Source: Tricholoma matsutake
Taxonomy: Eukaryota; Basidiomycota; Agaricomycetes; Agaricales; Tricholomataceae
Assembly (NCBI GenBank): GCA_026075535.2
Contig: AP026547.1
Coordinates: 7,440,001 to 7,504,000, forward strand
Direction: 5' to 3'
DNA: 64,000 nucleotides
The position numbers and the translations under genes are program-made. Shown piece by piece: positions 23,090 to 33,591 of this stretch; the first letter of the stretch is position 1, and every line of letters starts with the position of its first letter. The notes under the pieces are model-generated. The model searched no databases and was not told the DNA's origin. It saw nothing but the letters and a program-made list of their open reading frames with translations.

Positions 23090-23700
23090 TCCACCCTATG
23101 AGCAGGGGCTCGCAGGTGTGGGGTGGGTGTGTTGGCTTGTTTGCAGGTGGTGGTGTTGTTACTAGTAGATTATAACCTAGAAAACTAAAAAAATGAGTTA
23201 GTTAGTTTATAAAAACAAAAAGCATATGAAAAAAACTCACATAGGGCCCAAACAATGTGATCTGCATCGTTTGGGCCCGTGTTGGCTCGTTTGTGGGTGG
23301 TGGCATTGTTACTAGTAGATTATAACCTAGAAAACTAAAAAAATAAGTTAGTTAGTTTATTAAAACAAAAACCAAACAAAAAAAACTTACATAGGGCCCA
23401 AACGACGCGATCTGCATCGTTTGGGCCCACGTTGGCTTGTTTGCGAGTGGTGGCATCGTTGCCAGTAGATTATAGCCTAGAAAGCTAAAAAAAAAGGTTG
23501 GTTAGTTTATAAAAACAAAAAGCAAATGAAAAAAACCTTACTTAGGGCCCAAACAATGCGATCTGCATCGTTTGGGCCTGTGTTCTGTCCAATCACATCA
23601 TTTGGGCCCATGTTATGTCTGGCAGTTGAGTAGAACCTATAAAACAAATGAAACAAGTTAGTATGAAAAAACAAGAAGCAAACAAAAAAAAAACATACTT
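23090..23700 (-). repeat. 150-bp tandem array of palindrome plus intron-like unit (TLE-3)
   Basis: The word CTAGTAGATTATAACCTAG recurs at 23162 and 23312, and as CCAGTAGATTATAGCCTAG at 23462: an exact 150-bp period. Each unit holds a GGGCCCAAAYRA...TYGTTTGGGCCC palindrome. On the minus strand it also holds an intron-like segment: GTAAG donor, T-rich body, CTAACTAAC branch-like motif and TTTTAG acceptor (for example 23335-23390, 56 nt). Confidence 0.8.
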
Positions 23701-23759
23701 AGGCCCCAAATGACATGATCTGCATAGTTTGGGCCTGCGTTCCATCCAGTCGGCTTGTT

Positions 23760-23885
23760 TGAAGGTGGTGGTGATGGTGGCATTGGGCATGGGAATGGTG
23801 GTGGTGGGTGCGCATGCAGTGGTGGTGGTAGAGTGGAGAGGAGGAGGAGGCGGCATTGGCGACAGTGGTGGTGGTGGTTGTGAGC
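23760..23885. repeat. GGT/GTG-rich low-complexity stretch
   Basis: Repeats of GGTGGTG and GGAGGAGG. Equivalent stretches occur at 20342-20405 and 25125-25200, and, inverted, near 49100-49220. Open frames here are artefacts of the low complexity. Confidence 0.8.
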
Positions 23886-24007
23886 TGGCAGTCATGTGAC
23901 ACATGTCATGTGTATGCATACTTATTAATTATTCCATTAATGGCTGTGATTAACTACGTACCTTGGTTGGGTAATAAAAGTATTAAATGTATGCCCAAGA
24001 ATAATTG

Positions 24008-24080
24008 CTTGGTAGCTCAGTGGTTAAGCATGCTGTTATGTGTGCAGACCCAAGGTCGAGTGTCCAATTCTTGATGTGTG
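24008..24080 (+). promoter_or_regulatory. tRNA-like module of TLE-3, right (outward)
   Basis: A-box-like TGGTAGCTCAGTGGTTAAGC (24010-24029). The B-box side contains AAGGTCGAGTGTCCAATTC. The TLE-5 module at 48920-48985 is its homologue. Confidence 0.65.
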
Positions 24081-24429
24081 TCGAACTTTTATTTGGGAAA
24101 GCACATGCATTCTGGTTATTCCAGTTAGTCTGGTTATTCCTGTTATTCTGGTTGTGATGAGTCCAGTCAGATTCTGGGGATTCCAGCTGTAAATTGGATC
24201 CTTATTCTGACCAGAATTGTGCTGCATAGGGAAAACTGCATACAAAAAAAATTCCACTGGATTCCAGAAATTCCGGAAATTCTGGCTGGATGAACTGGAA
24301 TCCAACCAGAATAGGTGGGGGAGTGTAAAGTACTCGTCCCATTCCCCATCCTTGTCCCCATCCCTGTCCCTGTCCCCGTCTCCCCATTGTCCCCATCCCA
24401 ATGGTTCCCCATTTCTGCCCCATGAGCAG

Positions 24430-25080
24430 TTGCTTGTGGCAGCAGATTGGGGTGCTGCTGTGGTGGTGGCCATCATCACCATTCCACCTGCAATCCACCC
24501 CATGAGCAGTGGCTCATGGGGCTGGAGGCAGATGGTGTGTTGTTGGCCCTGTTGTCATCATCCATCGTGGTTGGCAGCCATGCTTCATGTTCTCGGGGTT
24601 CTGGTGCTGGTAGGCAGTGGTGTCATTGTTGTTGTTGACTGCACACACTCACAATCCACCCTACGAGCAGAGGCTTGCAGGCATGGGGTGGGTGTGTTGG
24701 GTTGTCTCATGTCTGGTCATTGTCACCAGTAGAGTGGAACCTATAAAACAAAAGAAACAAGTTAGCTAGTTTATAAAAACAAAAAGCAAACAAAAAAAAA
24801 ATTATGTAGGGCCCATCCAGTCAGCTCATTTGCCATTGTTACCAGTAGAGTAGAACCTATAAAACAAAAGAGATGAGTTAGTTAGTTTATAAAAACAAAA
24901 AGCAAACAAAAAAAAATTATGTAGGGCCCATCCAGTCAGCTTGTTTGTGGGTGGTGGCATTGTTACCAGTAGGTTATAACCTGGAAAACTAAAGAAACAG
25001 GTTAGTTAGTTTATAAAAACAAAAAGCATATGAAAAAAGCTTATGTAGGGCCCATCCAGTTGTTTGGGCCCATTTCCTGT
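24430..25080 (-). repeat. Core modules of TLE-2 (right half)
   Basis: CCCCATGAGCAGTGGCTCATGGGG-like hairpins near 24420-24520 are followed by three units at about 116-124-bp spacing (words CCAGTAGAGTRGAACC at 24725 and 24842, CCAGTAGGTTATAACC at 24966). Each has a minus-strand intron-like segment with a TTAGTTAGTTTAT core (branch-like CTAACTAA on the minus strand). Confidence 0.65.
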
Positions 25081-25298
25081 GCATTGTGGCATGTTTGTTG
25101 CTGGCTAGAGGGGCAGCAGTTGGTAATGGCATGGTGGTGGTGGTGGTGAGAGAAGGGAGGGAGGGAGGAGGGGGCATTGTTGACAGTGGTGGTGGTGGTT
25201 GAATGATGAGCTGGCAATGTTGATTATGCAGCTGTATGCTTTGTCATACACAGCCACTCAATGTGGTACTTAGATCAACTTATGTTGTATATTAGAAT

Positions 25299-25368
25299 GG
25301 CACTATGGTCTAATGGTATATTGCACCTGTTTAATTCAACCCTGAGGTCCCAGGTTCAATCCTCAGAG
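25299..25368 (+). promoter_or_regulatory. tRNA-like module of TLE-2, right (outward)
   Basis: A-box-like ATGGTCTAATGGTATATTGC (25304-25323) and a near-consensus B box, CCAGGTTCAATCCTC (25350-25364). This is one of the best-preserved modules. Confidence 0.75.
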
Positions 25369-25712
25369 GTTTCCTTTTTAATAGTAAGGACTCCTGGTTA
25401 ATTCCCAGTAGAGGTGAGTCCTGGTGAGTCCTGGTTACTCTTATAGAGTCCTGGTTAGTCCTACAGGGTCCCCCCAGATTCCTGAGAGTCCAAGTCCTGG
25501 GAAATTCCTGGGATAGTACCAGGAAGAGCCTGATTTACCAGGAATATACCAGGACTGAACCAGGAATCCCACTGGAGCAAAAACAGCCAGGAATGCAACA
25601 TTTGGTGAACAATGGCTGTGGCAGGGATAACCAGGAATCCAGGAGGAATCCTGGTAGTCCTACCAGGAAGACCAGGATTCCTCCAGGAATACATGGGGCA
25701 GTGTAAAGAGCT

Positions 25713-27010
25713 CAAATGACAGCAGATTCCCTGATTCAACAGTAAGAGGTTCTTCATCATCAGAAGCTTCTGGTGAAGCTAAATTCTGCTCAACTTTGTG
25801 TTTTTTGATAATCTTTTTCTTCTTCTTCTCTCAAACACAATTACTTATCCAGTCATACAAACTCAGTGATTCTAATTCATGTGGTCTCCAGACATAGTCC
25901 ATTACTGGTGACCATCCAATAACTTGTTTTCCTCATTTAAACACAGCCACTCTGGAAGGCTTATCCTGCAGATCAAATTCATTGCTTGTCAGTTTGTCAG
26001 TGGAAGGTTTATCCTGCAGATCAATTTTATTGCTTGTTGGCTTGTCAGTAACTCTTGACCTCTAGACATTGTAACAAATGTTTTCCAACACAAATGTCCA
26101 AATTTATGACTGCAGTAATGGTCAGGGCTATTTAATAAATACATATTGATCATAGGGCCTCCAAGCTCCAACTTGACACTCAGAGAGTTTACAATTTTTG
26201 TCATCAGTTTGTGTGCAATTTGCTGCCTGCTTTCAGAGCCAGTCACAATGTCCAAATTCTTCAGAAACACAGAATGAACAGTGTCAAAAATCACATGAGT
26301 CTTCAAAGCTGGTTTAATGATATAGTTTGTAACATATAAAAGCACCCCTCTGATTGCCATTCCAGATTTTGAGCTGGGAACATCAGTGTTGCAATGGAAA
26401 AGGTATGTTACCAAATATGTAAATGTATTCATCCACTCTACTCTTTTTCTCATATGAATGTGTCCTGATTCATCATCAATGTATGTTCTCTCAACATTTT
26501 CTCCACACATTATCTAAACAACCAGTAAATGAATGTGATTTATTTTGTGACCCATCTTTGTTCCCATCTGTACTGTATCAATGTGTATTTGATATGAAGA
26601 GAAGATTGTCAATGGTCTGTCTGAAGTTTACCCACCAGGTATCCATTGTGACTGTGTTACTCATGAGTGGTGGTGGTACAGGAAGTGTTTCAGTAGGGTC
26701 CTGGTAGTCAGTTTGTGCTCTTATTTTTTCCAAAGACTCTTCTGCATTCTCTTGTGAGCCAGCCATAAAGTCTCCAGAATGTATGCTCTCCAAATACTTG
26801 ATTAAACTTTTTTGAAATTGTGAATCTGGCTGGAATATCCTTTGTCAGATCTCCTTTGGTGACAGTGTTCCCTTAATCCATAACAACATATGCAGATGCA
26901 AAGTTAGTCATCCTTGTTGCTCAACAATGCCATAATAACCCAAGGTTTTTCCATAAAGTCTGTTGTGCTCAGTATCCACTCCCAGAACATGCTTTATATA
27001 CATCTATCAA
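25713..27010 (-). pseudogene. Helitron Rep (HUH) protein fragment, Helitron_like_N
   Basis: The minus strand reads HVLGVDTEHNRLYGKTLGYYG, then LTLHLHMLLWIKGTLSPKEI (HUH motif H-x-H near 26878-26905). Next come YLESIHSGDFMAGSQE, DYQDPTETLPVPPP and the open frame 26510-25989 with WMNTFTYLVTYLFHCNTDV, YVTNYIIKPALKTH and LELGGPMINMYLLNSPDHY. These are the expected blocks of the rolling-circle initiator of basidiomycete Helitrons. Stops occur at several points (for example inside 26840-26870 and near 26511). TLE-2 interrupts it at 25713. A gypsy fragment abuts it on the right. Confidence 0.87.
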
Positions 27011-27061
27011 GTGATATCTAATATCTTCAGCCAGGGATGAAATTCTTCCTTCAGACCTCTA

Positions 27062-27796
27062 CCTGCACCATGTATACACAAGATTTGGGCCCCTCACAAG
27101 AATTATCTCAGACAGAGACCCCTGATTCACATCCAAACTCTTCTGAAAACTCAGACAATTACTTGGAATCAAGCTATCCATGAGCACTGCCTACCCCCTC
27201 CAGACCAACAGAGAAACGGAATGGGTAAACCAGGAACTAGAGGTTTACCTCCACATGTTCTGTTTGAACAAACCAGAGGATTGGGAATGTTATCTCCCAA
27301 CAGCAGAATTTGCACACAACCAGAAAACACACTCCACAGTAAAACACTTGCTGTTTTACTTGATGATGGGATATTAACCATGCACTATCCCCACCCCTAT
27401 GAAAAGATGAATGTGCTGGCTGCTGAACAAAGACTCTGAGAGCTTCTATCTGCAAGACAAGAAGCACTTGCCACACATGAACTGGCCAGACAGACAATGG
27501 CTGCCCAAATGAAAGGGCGATATGAACTGTTCAAGGTTGGAGAATGAGTATGGCTCAACCCCAAGAACCTGAAAACTGGCCCCAAAATGAGAAGGGCCCT
27601 TTATGATTGAAGAAGCCCTGTCAAAATTGACTTACCGATTGAAACTGCCATTGAGATGGAAACTCCACCCAGTTTTCCCTGCAGCTTCACTCACACGATA
27701 CCATGAAAATGACACTCATGGACAGAGCTTCCTGACTCCCCCACCTGACCTTGTGGAGGGAGAGAGCAAATGCAAAGTAAAAGTGATTAGTGTTTA
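27062..27796 (+). pseudogene. Ty3/gypsy integrase C-terminal fragment
   Basis: Readable blocks are SMSTAYPLQTNRETEWVNQELEVYL (QTDGQTERVNQE motif with catalytic Glu) and EFAHNQKTHSTVKHLLFYLMMGY. The SH3-like tail follows: MIEEALSKLTYRLKLPLRWKLHPVFPAASL then RYHENDTHGQSFLTPPPDLVEGE. Frames change near 27360-27440 and 27540-27600. The catalytic Asp residues upstream are missing. Its LTR is not seen on either side. Confidence 0.82.
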
Positions 27797-28517
27797 AGGG
27801 TCCAGTCCAGTTCAGTTTTTTGACCCAAAAACATAAAGACCGCAACCTAAACCAGTCCAGGACCGACCCAGATACTGCTAGAACTGAACTGGACCACCTA
27901 GGACCAGTCCTTTCTGGTTAAAAGACCAAAAAAGACTGGTTAAGACTGGTTCAGACCGATGTTTTGTTGTGAAATTTGTTGTATTAATATAACCCATATG
28001 TATCTTAGCAAATATTACCTGGAGATGGATAGACATTGTAATTCCCCATCATTTGGTTTAACTTTTAAGACATTTCATCAAGATTTGACTTGGCTATGAT
28101 CAATATAAAAATACATCTACTGAATGACTTGTGCTGAACACCAAGAAATGTAATGTGACAACCATAAATTATGTGATGCATAGCATGCATTGACAAATGG
28201 TAAGAGTATTATTATACATGTTAGTCCTATGATCATTAATAGAATCAAGCAAATGATCAACATATGAGTAAGATGAAATGAAAATCAATCTGATACAACA
28301 AATTACTCATACAAAAATAGATTTGGTTATATCTTGCTCAATTCTTAACCATTTTTTATGCACCAGAGGTCGAATTTGCCGGATTTCATGTGGGAACATG
28401 GTCCAATATATGTTCCCACAATAAAACCAGTCCTAACCAGTTTAGACCAGTTTTCTTCAGTTTTACAACATTTTTCAAAATGGAAAGACTGATAACTGAA
28501 CTGCAAAAGACTGGTGA
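27797..28517. repeat. ACTGG/CCAGT-rich repeat stretch
   Basis: 27797-27965 and 28425-28515 are packed with GGACCAGTCC/GACTGGTT words in both orientations around an AT-rich centre, like the subterminal zone of a DNA transposon. The same words occur at 53865-53940. I could not find matching termini or a target duplication. Confidence 0.45.
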
Positions 28518-29692
28518 TGATACTCAACCCGGGAAAACCACCAAAACTGCCGATGAGGCAACCAATGATATTTGCACAAGTCAGAGGCAGGGTGTGAGGC
28601 ATTCTGAATGTTCATGGTCTGACCAAAGGGAAGACAACTAGTTGGTACTAGCCATAAAGGTAGTTCTATAAGAGAGGAAGGGGTTTGGTGCGGTCCAATG
28701 GAGTATCAATTGATATTGAAGAGGATCAACGAGATCAATGGCAAATGATGTTTATCGTCGGGGGCCGATGTGTGAATTCTAAGGACTTTTTGGTGGATCG
28801 ATAGTATATGAAGGTTATAGCCAATGGCTAGGAAGTGTCAGAGTAGTTACTAGTGCTAACAATAATTTGATCAAAGGTCGATCAGGGGCAACAATGGTTG
28901 TAGAGGTTAAGAAAACTTGTAGAAGTTTTAGATTGTTTAGAGGATAGATCAGATTCTTAGAACTTTATATGAGGCAATATGTGAAGACAATTTCTTGTAT
29001 TCCCAAGTAGATACTACTTTTATATGTTTTAAGAGAAAGTTCCTAAAATGGTATAAGAAACATGTGTAGAACATGAGGCAAAAGATATGAGTTAAAACAT
29101 GAGGCCAAAATGAGACTGGAATCCAAACAAGAAAGAGATATATCATATAATGAAGGAGTAATAAAGGGAAAGAACTAAAAGGAGACTGTCCTTTGTGTAT
29201 AAACCATGCTAAGTGTCACAATAATCTGTCCAGCAGGTTCTGTACATGATAGGGACTTGGAATGAGGCTGACCTACTATCAGCAGGTTTGAGCATGAGTT
29301 GGAATACTCCCTGGCACATGGTATTCCACCATTTAGATAACGAATGCGGCGCCCGATGTCACTCATAGTTTCTTGATGTTGATCGATAATGCTCAATGAT
29401 GGTCGATGATGTTCAATCGCTGTTGCAGTTGTTCAAAGTTGATCGGGGATACTCGATGTTCATTCAGAGGGTTCTTAGGGCGCTTTGAGGTAGTCCTAGA
29501 GTTGTGCGATGTAGTTTCTAAGTATGATCGATGTCGCTGGTGATGTTTCAACATGGTCAACATGATATCACAATTGATAGACTTGGTCGAGAGTGGTTGC
29601 ACTGCTTCTGGGACCTCATAGGAGTTAGCTGATGTGATTAGAATGTGGTTGTAATGGTGAATTGGCCTTTGAGCTGAGGAGACAACCTATCA
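28518..29692 (-). repeat. Solo LTR, family G3 (minus)
   Basis: 1175 bp from TGATACTCAACCCGG to GACAACCTATCA, matching the LTR at 56045-57206 in the same orientation and 53940-55129 in reverse. TGATA/TATCA ends are perfect inverted repeats. No internal region or clear target duplication borders it. Confidence 0.75.
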
Positions 29693-31335
29693 TCCTCCAC
29701 CTTACTGAAATTCTGACCATCCCAGTCAGTTGAGCCAAGATAACTGGGTCATGTGACATTGTTGATTGTTGATTTAAGATGTGTTGTGGTTCAAACTTCT
29801 CTCTTTCTATTTGATCTCTTTCATCAACCTCTTCTCTCATCATGTCTATCTTTGCAGAACTCGCCGTTCCCATTCTCAATCATGCAAAATTGATGCCTGA
29901 GGCTGGCAAGGCTGAAGACCTCAACTTCGAGGTGGGTTGAGATTTTTGCAAGAAATTGGTATGTTTTCAAATTCCTGGGTCTGTATACTTCCTGACATCA
30001 TTTGATAGACTGAATACGATGACATTATTGGGTTGTTCGACGAGGCACGTGATGACCATGTACAGGCGTCATTGGATGAAGCTATAATGTTATTCGTGCC
30101 CTTCGCACATGAGGCTTGGGTTTTGTGGGGTGGGAAGTATCTCTTCGAGGAGTACTTGAGGAAGATCAAGGGAGAGAGGCAGAGAGAGGAGGAGAGGGTG
30201 GCTTGGCAGGTGGCCATCAAGGCCAAGGTGAAGAGGATTGAGGAGCGATGGGATGCACTGGTTGAGGCACGTCAAGCATTCTTGGCTGAAGTCCAGGCCA
30301 AGAGCATTTCAAAGGATGAATTCTGCGATTGTACCGCTGCACTCAAGATGATGTGCCTCTCAATCGATTGAGACAAGGCTGAAGAAGAGGAGGAGCTTAC
30401 CAAGGCGCCACTTATTGAACATATTGTTGAGAAGCAGAAGGCCAATGAGATGGAGGACAAAGGCAATGGTGAGGATGAGTTAGACCCGGAGCCTGCAGTC
30501 GTAAGGTGGGTCAGGATGGGGGAAGATCAATTGATCACCTTCCATGGGCCAGTAAGTCATTGGTTGACATCAATATCCTTCAAAGTAATCAATTTTGATT
30601 CAGTGTGATCACTGTGCTGGGATGAAGATGCCTCATGAGTGCATCATGATCAAAGGAGCGCCAAAGTGTGTGCGATGCACACATGGAGTCCAAGGGTATT
30701 ACTGGGAGGGTGTGTCAAGGCGAGGCGAGTCGAGGAAGCAGTTGGGCTCAAAGCGAGTGTCAAAGAGCACTGGGGAGTCGATGGAAATGTCTACCAAGAC
30801 AAAGTAAGTAAATTTCCTTCGATGCTGTGTTTGTTTCCTGATATTTCTTTTCTATTATTTAGCGATATGCATTTGGGCCATCCAGCCCACTGAAAACGCC
30901 AAAGCTGGACCCTCGACCATCGATGAGCCCCCAAGACAATCATCAAAGGGGAAGGGTAAATCGAGAGAGATGGAGAAAAAGGTGAAGGGCACCGATCAAG
31001 GAGTTGGTAGCCAGTTCGAGGTGGACAAGACTTCCATCGATGGCGGAATGACACCATCGGAGCTCGCAAGAGTTTGACATTACCGTCTTGTGGAGGTCCT
31101 CGTCCAGAAAAAGGAGGTCTTTACACTCCCCCCCACAATCCGAGTGGACTCTGCTCAGACACTCAGACTTCTTTGGCTGAAAGTCCTGCCAAACTAAATA
31201 GTCCAAGCTGAGTCCAAGCTGAGTCCTTGGACTGTCCTAGGACTTTCCAAGCATCTGAGCAGAGTCCGAGTGGACCAGCACTCGTACAGTCCTAGGACTG
31301 TCTGAGTTGCTTATATAATTACCTGAAAAATCAGT

Positions 31336-31415
31336 GGCTACCGCAGGGATTGAACCCTTGTAGTCACATGATAAAGTACAATTAAGTCAGCGATATAACA
31401 GTTAGACTAAAGCAT
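31336..31415 (-). promoter_or_regulatory. tRNA-like module of TLE-4, left (outward)
   Basis: Minus strand: A-box-like TTAGTCTAACTGTTATATCG and B-box-like AAGGGTTCAATCCCTGC, which is near the eukaryotic consensus. Confidence 0.7.
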
Positions 31416-31552
31416 CATTACAGATAAGTAGTTATATCTCTCTATGTACTGCCCTGGCTGTGATGACAAATCAACACAGCTGCATCATCAACAACACTGG
31501 TAATGGTGCTGCCTCCTCCTTACCTCCTACCCCAATAACCAACAACAGGAAT

Positions 31553-31652
31553 GAGCCCAAATGACAGCATTGTCATTTGGGCTCACTTGTAAGTGTTTTT
31601 TTATATGATTTTTGTTGTTTTGTTTAACTAACTGAAATTTCCTTAATGATAG
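31553..31652 (+). repeat. Hairpin plus intron-like unit 1 of TLE-4
   Basis: A perfect hairpin with 14-bp arms (GAGCCCAAATGACA, 31553-31566; TGTCATTTGGGCTC, 31571-31584) sits 4 nt before a GTAAGT donor at 31589. A TTAACTAACTGA branch-like motif and an AG at 31652 complete a 64-nt intron-like unit. Confidence 0.7.
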
Positions 31653-31921
31653 GTTTTATCTAGTTATAACGATGCCGCAGCCTCAAAACCATGACAATGG
31701 CTGACACAGCCACCACCCTAGGACCCAGAACCACTGCTGCAAGCAACTGCTTGTGGGGTGGGAATGGGTACAACTCCAAAACGGCAAGACAATGGTGACG
31801 CCAACTTGGCCAAACAGAACAACAATGCAATGAGGCAACTGGAGACAACTGGGACTGGGAGATGGAATGATGAGGGGATGAGCAGGAAACAACAAAAGAA
31901 AGGCAAAGCAAACGAAGAAAA

Positions 31922-32003
31922 GGCCCAAGAGACATCATTTGACATCTCTTGGGCCATTGGTAAGTTTTTTTTTCTTGTTTTTGTTACTAACAAACTTTTT
32001 TAG
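31922..32003 (+). repeat. Hairpin plus intron-like unit 2 of TLE-4
   Basis: GGCCCAAGAGA...TCTCTTGGGCC hairpin at 31922-31955, then GTAAGT at 31960, ACTAACAAAC branch-like motif and TTTTAG ending at 32003 (44 nt). Confidence 0.7.
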
Positions 32004-32299
32004 GTATTATCTAGTACTGCTGATGATGAGGATGATGAGCACTCAGAACCACTGCCATGAGCAGCTGCTCGCGGGGTGGGAATGGGTGCAACTTCGAAAT
32101 GACAAGAACGGCTACTCACACCCACCACACAGGACACACCACCTGCCTCCAGCCTCACGAGCAACTGCTCGTGGGGTGGATGGTGGGTGGAATGATGATG
32201 ATGGCAGGGAATGATGACAGCACCCACCCCAGCTCTACGAGCCACTGCTCATAGGGTGGACAACAGGTGGAACAATGATGATTAGGGGAGACTGAAGAG

Positions 32300-32379
32300 A
32301 CATCAACGTCTCTTGGGTCCTAGGTAAGTTTTTCTTTCTTTTCTCATTTCATTTTTCAATCCTAACTAACTTTTTATAG
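32300..32379 (+). repeat. Intron-like unit 3 of TLE-4
   Basis: A weak GAGAC...GTCTC hairpin ahead of GTAAGT at 32324, branch-like CCTAACTAAC and TTATAG ending at 32379 (56 nt). Confidence 0.65.
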
Positions 32380-32704
32380 GTACAAACTACTACTGGCAAC
32401 GATGACGATGATGACACCACCACCACCACTGCTGCGAGCCCCTGCTCACAGGGTGGAAGGTGAGGGGGAAGAGATGAGGGGAAGGAGACAAGAGGGAAGG
32501 GAGATGACAACGAGAGTGGGGATACCCATGATGACACCCACCCCACGCCTATGAGCATCTGCTCGTGGGGTGGTTTGGGGGGGAGAAGAATGGGGACAGG
32601 AGAGCAAGATGGCCAGGGGATGACCCGGGGAGAGATGAATGCCGCCACGAGCAACTGCTCATGGTGGGTGTTTTTAATTTATTTTTATAATTGATAGTTA
32701 TGGC

Positions 32705-32790
32705 CCCTCCCCTCGAGCTTGCGAGGGGAGGGCTTAGTATTATACATATTAATTACCCATTTCAATTACCCCTCGCACAGATGCGAGGGG
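32705..32790. repeat. Two GC-rich hairpins of TLE-4
   Basis: Perfect 11-bp arms CCCTCCCCTCG (32705-32715) and CGAGGGGAGGG (32722-32732), then CCCCTCGCA/TGCGAGGGG about 55 bp further on. This is the same hairpin class as in TLE-2 and TLE-3. Confidence 0.85.
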
Positions 32791-32870
32791 GTCAATTTAA
32801 TAATCTATTCATGATATATAAAAAATTAGATTTCAGTAATAAATAGATATAATGTATGTAACTTTAAATG

Positions 32871-32955
32871 ACTACTTAGCTTAAGTGGTAGAGTGTGCAT
32901 GTTTTGTCATCATGTGATTGCTAGTCCAGAAGGCTGTTGGTTCAATTCCTGCTGT
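32871..32955 (+). promoter_or_regulatory. tRNA-like module of TLE-4, right (outward)
   Basis: A-box-like CTTAGCTTAAGTGGTAGAGTG (32875-32895) and a close B box, TTGGTTCAATTCCTGC (32938-32953), followed by TTTT at 32965-32968 as a possible RNA polymerase III stop. Confidence 0.75.
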
Positions 32956-33276
32956 GCACACATCATTTTGTGAGACTTATAAGACTTTCTCTAAGACTGG
33001 AACTCAGACTTTACTTGAACAGTACTTTAAAAGGTGTAAATAAATGCACAATTGATGTTGTCTGAGCAAAGTCCAAGTGCAGTCCTCAGACTTTACTCGG
33101 ACAACTCAGACAGTCTGAGTGTCCAAGCAGAGTCCGAGCAGAGTCTGAGTGTCTGTGTGTCTGAGCAGAGTCCGCTCAGACTGGGGGAGTGTAAAGTACT
33201 GAGAAAAAGCTGGAGGTGGAGATTTTGATGGAGGAAATTGAAGTTTTAGAGAGGAAGTGGGAGGAGTCCCAGTAGT

Positions 33277-33591
33277 AGTTTGTTTTATTGGTTTAATTTT
33301 ATTGTTTTTCTTGTGTCCGAAGGTTTGAAATGAGAGATATCGTGTATGCTCGAAGCCAAGAAATGTAAATTATATGCAAAAAAAACATAGGAGAAAAAAA
33401 AGAAAAAGTAAGATGGATGATTTATCAAAATGAGACATAGGGGAAAGGCTCAGAACTCCTTCATAGCCAAAAAACCCCGTCGAGGTTGCGCGAACACATT
33501 TTGAATGATATCGCAACTTGTAGTAGTACACTGTTATAACATCGAGAGTTATGAGTCCTTAACAACATTAAGTAAGACTCGTTCTTCATAC
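33277..33591. other. Short AT-rich intergenic stretch
   Basis: 3' flank of the broken gene with A-rich runs near 33379-33410. I see no gene or element end. Confidence 0.5.

Larger units (their letters stand above)
22163..24335. mobile_element. TLE-3, 2.17 kb, nested in TLE-2
   Basis: It starts CTGTAATTTACCCTCCCCC and ends GGGGGAGTGTAAAGTACTC. Target duplications are GTCCCGCT (22155-22162) and GTCCCATT (24336-24343): 8 bp with two transitions. Subterminal zones contain repeated ATTCCAG/TTATTCTGG words. tRNA-like modules lie at 22367-22452 (minus) and 24008-24080 (plus), both outward. The core holds a hairpin ladder, GAGCAGTTGCTC-type hairpins (near 22850-22950) and a 150-bp tandem array with intron-like units. 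The reverse complement of TLE-5 (48677-51300) is a close relative. Confidence 0.85.
21499..25712. mobile_element. TLE-2, 4.2 kb including nested TLE-3
   Basis: Left end CTTTACACTGCCCCACAT at 21504 (outer bases CTAAA from 21499), right end ATGGGGCAGTGTAAAGAGCT at 25712. Perfect 9-bp target duplications CAAATGACA lie at 21490-21498 and 25713-25721. Both termini share a G in place of the family's C (CACTGCCCC), so they belong together even though another member is nested between them. Subterminal zones are rich in TCCTGG/CCAGGA words. Outward tRNA-like modules lie at 21671-21752 (minus) and 25299-25368 (plus). No coding sequence of its own is visible. Confidence 0.85.
31114..33201. mobile_element. 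TLE-4, 2.09 kb, complete
   Basis: Starts GAGGTCTTTACACTCCCCC, ends GGGGGAGTGTAAAGTACTG. Perfect 8-bp duplications AGAAAAAG lie at 31106-31113 and 33202-33209, inside the gene at 29842-33276. Subterminal zones use GAGTCC/GGACTC and the palindrome AGTCCTAGGACT. tRNA-like modules are at 31336-31415 (minus) and 32871-32955 (plus). The core has three plus-strand intron-like units, GAGCAACTGCTC-type hairpins near 31735, 32055, 32155, 32240, 32430, 32550 and 32645, and two strong GC hairpins at 32705-32790. No protein domain is visible. Confidence 0.9.
29842..33276 (+). pseudogene. Broken multi-exon gene of unknown function, split by TLE-4
   Basis: Exon 1 starts at ATG 29842 (MSIFAELAVPILNHAKLMPEAG) and ends near 29932. 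Exon 2 (about 30008-30550) is Glu/Lys-rich and probably coiled-coil (DEARDDHVQASLDEA to ERWDALVEARQAFLAEVQ). It has an in-frame TGA at 30369, likely once TGG. Exon 3 (about 30603-30806) has a Cys cluster, CDHCAGMKMPHEC and CVRC. Exon 4 (from about 30862) is Ser/Lys-rich with another TGA near 31074. The tail VEVLVQKEK continues after TLE-4 as KLEVEILMEEIEVLERKWEESQ, stopping at 33274-33276. Similar coiled-coil plus Cys-cluster proteins are frequent in mushrooms. I do not know their role. Confidence 0.55.

Noticed and set aside
23593..23919. Minus frames rich in His/Thr/Pro (for example TTTTTVANA, HHHH)
   Set aside because: Translation of GGT/GTG repeats; the same happens at 24217-24732 and 25125-25200.
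27797..28517. A further TLE subfamily with ACTGG words
   Set aside because: Word-rich ends look similar, but there is no TTTACACTCCCC terminus, no tRNA-like module and no target duplication.
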